Shown piece after piece: positions 20,106 to 25,276 of a stretch of 25,276 bases of DNA. The stretch spans positions 1,285 to 26,560 of the forward strand of contig NMRA01001330.1 in the NCBI GenBank assembly GCA_002633005.1. Reading direction: 5' to 3'. Made by a program: the position numbers and the translations under genes. The stretch's first letter is position 1; each line of letters opens with the position of its first letter. The notes below the pieces were generated by a model that was given only the letters and a program-made list of their open reading frames with translations, had not been told where the DNA came from and ran no database searches. This stretch comes from Phoronis australis. Taxonomy: Eukaryota; Phoronida; Phoronidae.

Positions 20106-20262
20106 TAATGCACTGATATTAAATTCAGTTAAGTTCGAAAATATTTGGAGCATTATTTTGGCTAAAAGTTTAGACTGAATTGACTTGCGTTAAAAACCGT
20201 TTTATGAAGTCTAAACTAAAATGAAGCGGAAATAGTATCTTTAAGTGCACTGCATTGGTTCG
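20106..20262. repeat. Weak foldback with a perfect 10-bp inner pair
   Basis: AGTTTAGACT (20167-20176) is the exact complement of AGTCTAAACT (20208-20217). Farther out, AATGCACTG near 20107 faces CAGTGCATT-like sequence near 20253. The arms between these points do not pair well, so this may be an old foldback element or coincidence. Confidence 0.35.
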
Positions 20263-20699
20263 TAGTCTCCCAACAGTAGTCGCCTTCTACATGCAAAAGC
20301 ATGACACATGCGGGATTAAACTTGAAAATTTGAAGCCAGGTCCTTGTTAAGCGAAACTTGTATAAAATGGCTAGCTTCCGTATCATTCACTGATGTTTAT
20401 AAATAAATTTTAAAAAATCCCATTGCCCCAATACCTCCAAAAGAGCCAGATGAAGTCTTTCGGAAAACGGTTATGAGATTCTTTAGGAACATCTATTGCC
20501 CATCGATGGAACCCCCATTTAGCTACATGAATATGTATGGGGCTTTAACGGGTAACTTGTGACAGGAAGTTATACTTTGCCGGCAGATTGTCTCGTAAGA
20601 CAAGTTAGACTTAGATTCTTTTAGTAAATGTTCAACTTACTAGGATTCTTTACAGAGATCAAGTACATTTGGCACGTGCATTACACACGCGGAACGATC
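20263..20699. other. No recognised feature
   Basis: AT-rich sequence with no supported exon, repeat or RNA. Confidence 0.5.
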
Positions 20700-20924
20700 C
20701 CGAAAGAGATTCCACGGGGCCTTTTCCTGGTGGTGGGACCTCTTTCGGAAATACTCGATGCCGCATATAATATCAAATTTTTGCTTCTCTATCATCAGGA
20801 TAAAAAGCATTTTCTGATATTGGAAAATCACAAGGGGGTGAGGGTGCTTTTGCAATTCTTGTTTCTGGAAGAGCCCTCACGGGTACTTTGTTTTTGGTGG
20901 TAGGACCTATTTGAGAAGTCCTCG
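20700..20924. repeat. Hairpin plus direct repeat about 166 bp apart
   Basis: CCGAAAGAGATTCC (20700-20713) pairs with GGGACCTCTTTCGG (20735-20748) at 12 of 14 positions. The segment 20713-20757 recurs in diverged form at 20878-20924: both share CACGGG, GGTGGTNGGACCT and CTCG in the same order. Two tandem units of about 166 bp, the second decayed, are the likely origin. Open frames on both strands are shadows of the repeat. Confidence 0.55.
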
Positions 20925-21010
20925 TTCATGCATCCAAACTTTGGTTCCTCTGGGAATTCTACTGAAGTTGGACAATCAATTGATCACGGTTGAGGAATAC
21001 GATTAATGAT

Positions 21011-21425
21011 CACTGTCACAAGGGGGGGGGGTCTAGAATTGGTCGGACTTCAAAACAACTTGCCAGGAATTCAAAACCAGTCGGCTGGACTGCAAAACCA
21101 AATGGCCGGTGAAGAACGAGTTGTCAGAACTTCAAAATGTTATGGCCTCACCCAAAAAACTAGTTGGCCGGACCCAAAACACGATGGCCGGTTTTACAAC
21201 CAATTGGTCAGTGATTTTTGGCCATTGTTTTAAAGCACCTGCCAACCCGTTTTAGGTCCAGCCAACCAGTTTTTGGGTGCGTCATCTGGTTTTGAGGTAA
21301 CGGACATCGCGTGTTGAGTTCCCGCGACCACCGAGTTAGAACACCGGTCATTGATTGTTGCAGTCCAGTCAGTTGGTTTTGAAGTCCGACCAATTGTTGA
21401 CCACCCCCCCTTTCCTGTGTGTCAG
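21011..21425. mobile_element. Foldback element built of 21-nt repeats
   Basis: The left arm runs from CACTGTCACAAGGGGG through AATTGGTCGGACTTCAAAAC. The right arm, reverse-complemented, reads GACACACAGGAAAGGGGGGG through AATTGGTCGGACTTCAAAAC, so at least 20 bp are identical and the arms stay alignable to a centre near 21215. Each arm is an array of imperfect repeats of about 21 nt with consensus TTGGCCGGACTTCAAAACCA. A 21-nt period is 7 codons, so both strands read heptads inward from the ends: LVGLQNNLPGIQNQSAGLQN on the plus strand from the left, and LVGLQNQLTGLQQSMTG on the minus strand from the right. A non-coding foldback with internal minisatellite is the simplest reading. Confidence 0.75.
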
Positions 21426-22562
21426 ATGCGACGAGTTTCATGCAGCGGAACGCGAGAACAGTGGGCCATTGTTTTCAAGTATGTTGGAAGCGTAAATTGT
21501 TTATACTTCATTGACCGAATTGCTAATCTACTGGCTCAAGTGTGTCATTGAAACGTTTCAAAATCGCACGTAATCTACCTACCCCAGGAATACAAGTTAA
21601 GTGGTTTGGCATTTTTTACCCCTTTCCGTTCACTGCGCAATGCAGCGTAATGCATTCGAGATGTCCAAATTCAAAAATTGCAGACGTTTCTGAAAAAATC
21701 GGCAAATAGTTTTATTAGAGGATTCAATTGACAAGATATTATGTACATGTACTGTATCAAATAAGGATTTACGTAACTATAAAACCAGGTTAATTGTTCG
21801 AGCTTAACAAAAATGCCGATAACGATGACAAAGGCATTCGTTGCCAGCATTGGCGCGCAACTAACCAAACCTCAGCGAGATAAATTCCGGAGTAAATTAC
21901 TTCCATATTTAAACTAATATAACAATCACTGAAACGAAAACCGTGTTAGCGATCATGACATGATAAATTTGAATAAACCTGTTTGCCTTCGTCCATTTCC
22001 ATCGAAGCTTGTAGTACTTCGAAACCCATAATTGGGTTGAAAATACACGTGCGACTACAAGGAGTGGGATTTTTTCTAATCAAATTCAAAAAGCAAAATG
22101 CGGTCAGTTTATACAGCTCTCTAGACAAGTGAATTACGACGCTGGCCTGACACTCATTGTGTATAATCAAGCTCTGACCTGAACATGTTTTGTTTCCGAA
22201 TCACATATTGCATGTGATGAAATACAGATTGAAACAACAGTGTACACGTATTTTCCGAAAGTTTGTGGGACATCAAAGATGCCCTTGTCACTAGACTCGT
22301 CAAGCAGTGAGGACATTTGACTCCCTCCGTTATGTGCATTCGCACAGGTTACGGAAACTATCCAGTGAGCTAGCGGACTCTATTATTCATACTTTCATCG
22401 ACTTGGAGGTTATCTTGATTTTCATAACATAGCTCACTGTTCTATTCTTGTAATAAGAGAGAGAACTTATACATTCTATCCAGTACATGTAGCTATAATT
22501 ATACCGCCTAAAAGTGTCGCGATGTTCTTAGTCTCGCCACTGCGTGACGCGCTTGTACTTAC
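21426..22562. other. No firmly supported gene; possible zinc-finger-like remnant
   Basis: On the minus strand near 22310-22235 a frame reads KCPHCLTSLVTRASLMSHKL, which fits C-x2-C-x3-L-x5-L-x2-H, the first part of a C2H2 finger, but the last ligand is a Cys six residues on instead of His. The frame has no ATG upstream (it begins with GTG) and no flanking fingers, so it may be chance. TACATGTA occurs at 21744 and 22484. Confidence 0.25.
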
Positions 22563-22718
22563 ACTGCCCGACCTTCGACTGGAGTCATTCATTGACAGTG
22601 GAATCGCAGAGTAGCTGGCAATCGACAAGCCCGTCACGCTGTATCGAGACTGAAAACCTTTTGAGACTTCTAGAAGGCATAATTGCGGCTGGACGGAAGT
22701 TGGTGTACAGGTGAACAT
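22563..22718 (-). other. Candidate first coding exon (divergent pair, left)
   Basis: The minus strand has an ATG at 22718-22716 followed by 52 codons (MFTCTPTSVQPQLCLLEVSK…) ending exactly at a consensus donor AGT|GTAAGT (22562-22557). The Ser-rich end of the peptide (MNDSSRRSGS) is plausible for a disordered protein. AT-rich TATTATATAATAAAG lies just upstream of the ATG and could act as a TATA-like element. No domain is recognised and no second exon was identified, so this may still be chance. Confidence 0.22.
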
Positions 22719-22799
22719 CCCTTTATTATATAATAGTGAAAGAGGTAATATGCGCCCGCTAAAAAGATCGAGACAAGCTCCCGCGCTTATCGATGTGAA

Positions 22800-22989
22800 A
22801 TGGATGCCTATAGTGTAAAAGTTTATTGCACGATTGATACAATCATCGAATTAAAAATTCACGTGAAATCTGCCACAAGTGTTAATTTTACGCCACGTGT
22901 GGACCTTGCTCATTTGCTGCAACCGATCCACTCCCCAGAATTGATAAGAACATTTGATTGGTTTCCCCATGACGACAAACTAATCAGAT
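22800..22989 (+). other. Candidate coding exon (divergent pair, right)
   Basis: From an ATG at 22800 the frame reads MDAYSVKVYCTIDTIIELKI… to …FDWFPHDDKLIR, then meets a consensus donor GAT|GTAAGT near 22989-22990. The frame is also open upstream of the ATG to about 22750, so an internal exon is possible. The composition is balanced, without low-complexity runs, and looks more protein-like than most frames in the window. It diverges from the candidate exon at 22718 with 81 bp between the ATGs, which would suit a bidirectional promoter. No family is recognised. Confidence 0.25.
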
Positions 22990-25276
22990 GTAAGTGTACA
23001 TGCATTTGCTGGTTCACCTGGCTCAACGGGCGTGAGTGTTTCAGATTTTACATGTACAACCAGGATTGACAACTAGTGGTTGACAGGAACTTCCCAACTG
23101 TGTTAATATTCCAGTCAAAAATAAATTTACTTGGACGCCCCTATACATGTACCCCCGGTATCTGAATCTTCCAATATAGGTGAATAGTTCCATTCACATT
23201 TTGCAAACAGGTTCTCACGTGCATTGCCGTACTCTTCTTTGGTCGACATGTGCACACGATTCAGCTGCATTCTATTTTCAGCGAGTTGGCAGCGTAAAAA
23301 CAGCGCGAAAATAATTTTGCTTTAAAACTCTGAACGATTAACACAGACGCGTAACCTTAAAGGGATATTGTCGCTGGGGTGAACTTTTTGAAGTCATAAG
23401 CTATGATCAAAGCTATAAAACAGTAAAGTGTTTTTGGTTTTTGTGATTTTTTTAGAAAAAAATACGGCCGAGAACATTATGGTTTACACAGACGATCCCT
23501 ATATTTGAGCTACACACAGTAAAAACAAACTTATGCCGGTTGCTTTAACGCTGGGGTCACCAAGTGCAAACTGTGATTATCATGCCGTGAATAATACGCT
23601 TACACGAAAGTCACGCATTTCTAAAGATATGAGTGACTTTTCACCCAATTACGTGTAATTACTTGACCATAAAATGTAGTAAACACCTCCGCCTGTACAT
23701 ACTGGCGAATTTTCAAAATGCATCTAACAATCAGTTTTCGTTAAATACAAATACCACAGCTGTATTCAGATGGAAAAAACAACCAAGTTTTTTTCGATTT
23801 TTGAAAATCGATGAACTAATAAGCTAAAAACTACAAATATTGGGTTTGATTTAAGATAAACGACTGTGCGTATTGATACACCCAGTAATTTACAAACGCT
23901 GATCAGAGTTACATGTAAAAGTATCACGTGGATTACTTTAATATACAGTTGTACAACTAAGCTACATTGAAACATCAGTGAACAACACACAGTGACTAAT
24001 TTAGAGATCGATAATTTTTAAAACATCGCTTATGGACTAGTGCATGCCGAACTACTTTAATCCAGGAGTAGTACTCCAACACGAAAACTGCTATTCGCGG
24101 AAGTGCTCCAATTTCGAGAGAGTGCAAGCAGTGGATGCGGTTGGTCGGTAGGCAAGAGCTGTGATTTCATTTTTATGACTGAGGAAAAGCTAGAATAGTT
24201 GTGTAGTTACTGCAACCAAAATTGTCCAGAGGTTCCAGATCTTCAGCTTGGCTATCACATTTGTATATATTTCATGATTTGAGTTCTAATGAAGATTGAA
24301 CTTGAACTAATGACACGTGGAGTTTTGTTTGCTGTGACATGTTTGTTGTAGCTGGTATCTGGAAAATTCAGGGGCTGGTTCACAATTAACTGACTTTTAA
24401 GTTGTTTTGATGCTTCGGTTAAACACAAAACAAAAAGATACCAACCCTAACCGGTAAGAAAGAAAAACAAGTAGACAGGAGTATTAAAATAAAGTAATGA
24501 TAACAGGTATGAAACATATTTAAAACCAACGTTCCTTCGGGAATTCGCCCTTTGTCAAGATCAACGCAAATTAACTTTTTAATCTTTTTGACATATTTAA
24601 AATGTACCAAGTTAAAACGGCTGTCCTCCATATTGCAGGCTTTAACTCTGTGCAAATGCCAGAGAAAAACAATTTCCGTGTAATATCGACTACCATTGTT
24701 AAGAAAGTAGTGCTAGCTGTTACCTTTCCACTTCATTAGCTCAGATCTACATCAATGCAAAGGACGTGCTGAATAGGGATCGTCAAAGTTGTCTGAGGCT
24801 TAGGGACTCAGAGCGGTGACCTGTGTACATGTAAGCGAGAAATTCTCCACATGATAAAGTGTTCCGCGCGAACCATAACATACTCGAGCACAGAATTATA
24901 CATGTACACACTGATCTTGTGTTTGTGAGTTCAAGTAGAACGGAGCATGTCAACAATTAGTCCGGGACCATGTAGTTTTGTGACGTCATGTAAATGAGGG
25001 GAATTTATCAGTGAGTCACGGTCGAAGTCAATACAACAAAAGTGCACAGTGGTCAGTAGGCCTATGAGTTCAATTGCAGGAGAAAGTATTATAAAAGTAA
25101 ATTTGTGTCTAGTACCAGACTTTTTTGCATTTGTGGGGAAAATTAGTGGAAGTTTATTAACTCGTTATTTAGTTAGGTAGCATTACGGCGTTTTCCCGTT
25201 GCTCCCAACTTGTTCGATTCTATAGATCACCCCTGGAGCCAATATCTTACACGACTGATTAACTCCATTCTGGCAT
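22990..25276. other. No recognised gene
   Basis: Short frames on both strands without domain signatures or clear splice sites. TACATGTA is denser here than elsewhere (23049, 23144, 23910, 24826, 24899). No repeat or RNA gene could be supported. Confidence 0.45.

Noticed and set aside
22154-22345. C2H2-like zinc finger on the minus strand
   Set aside because: Only the first part of the pattern fits, the fourth ligand has wrong spacing and type, and no neighbouring fingers exist.

Overview
The window looks like nuclear DNA from an animal, most likely a marine invertebrate. A cnidarian would fit, but the sequence alone does not settle the phylum. It is AT-rich, has no long open frame (the longest ATG-initiated one is 134 codons and unrecognised), and shows no operon-like spacing. 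Its recognisable coding pieces are decayed retrotransposon fragments. No rRNA, clear tRNA, CRISPR array or complete protein-coding gene was found.

Layout. 0-4.6 kb: one copy of a short terminal-inverted-repeat (TIR) element (229-381), a 104-bp-period duplication (1119-1312), the decayed C-terminus of an L1-type LINE ORF2 with a zf-RVT-like motif on the minus strand (2081-2358), and an unrecognised open stretch with one internal TGA (2568-2888). 4.66-5.79 kb: three inverted-repeat elements packed end to end (4661-5070, 5085-5219, 5241-5785), the last a complex nested palindrome. 5.8-13.5 kb: mostly featureless sequence with a candidate exon (7742-7947), the second copy of the 229-381 element (8268-8420), a structured hairpin (9303-9376) and short dispersed repeats. 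13.5-14.2 kb: the 3' end of a 5'-truncated LINE (CR1/L2-like by its tail) on the minus strand.

17.07-18.65 kb holds the main discovery: two diverged, 5'-truncated copies of a Penelope-like element (PLE) arranged head to head as a 1.58-kb palindrome. Each encodes remains of the linker and the GIY-YIG endonuclease domain, reading outward from one shared breakpoint. Their 3' UTRs keep a CTGAGGA-N24-GAAA motif that could be a relic hammerhead ribozyme. 18.7-25.3 kb: promoter-like motifs (19.98-20.08 kb), a hairpin with a direct repeat (20.7-20.9 kb), a foldback element built from 21-nt repeats that reads as heptads on both strands (21.01-21.43 kb), and two divergent candidate first exons (22.56-22.99 kb), each ending at GTAAGT.

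The intact functional content is therefore minimal. The window reads as intergenic or intronic DNA shaped by foldback DNA elements and three classes of non-LTR or Penelope retroelement. The octamer TACATGTA occurs 20 times, about 25 times a rough composition-based expectation, and is the main window-wide sequence signal.
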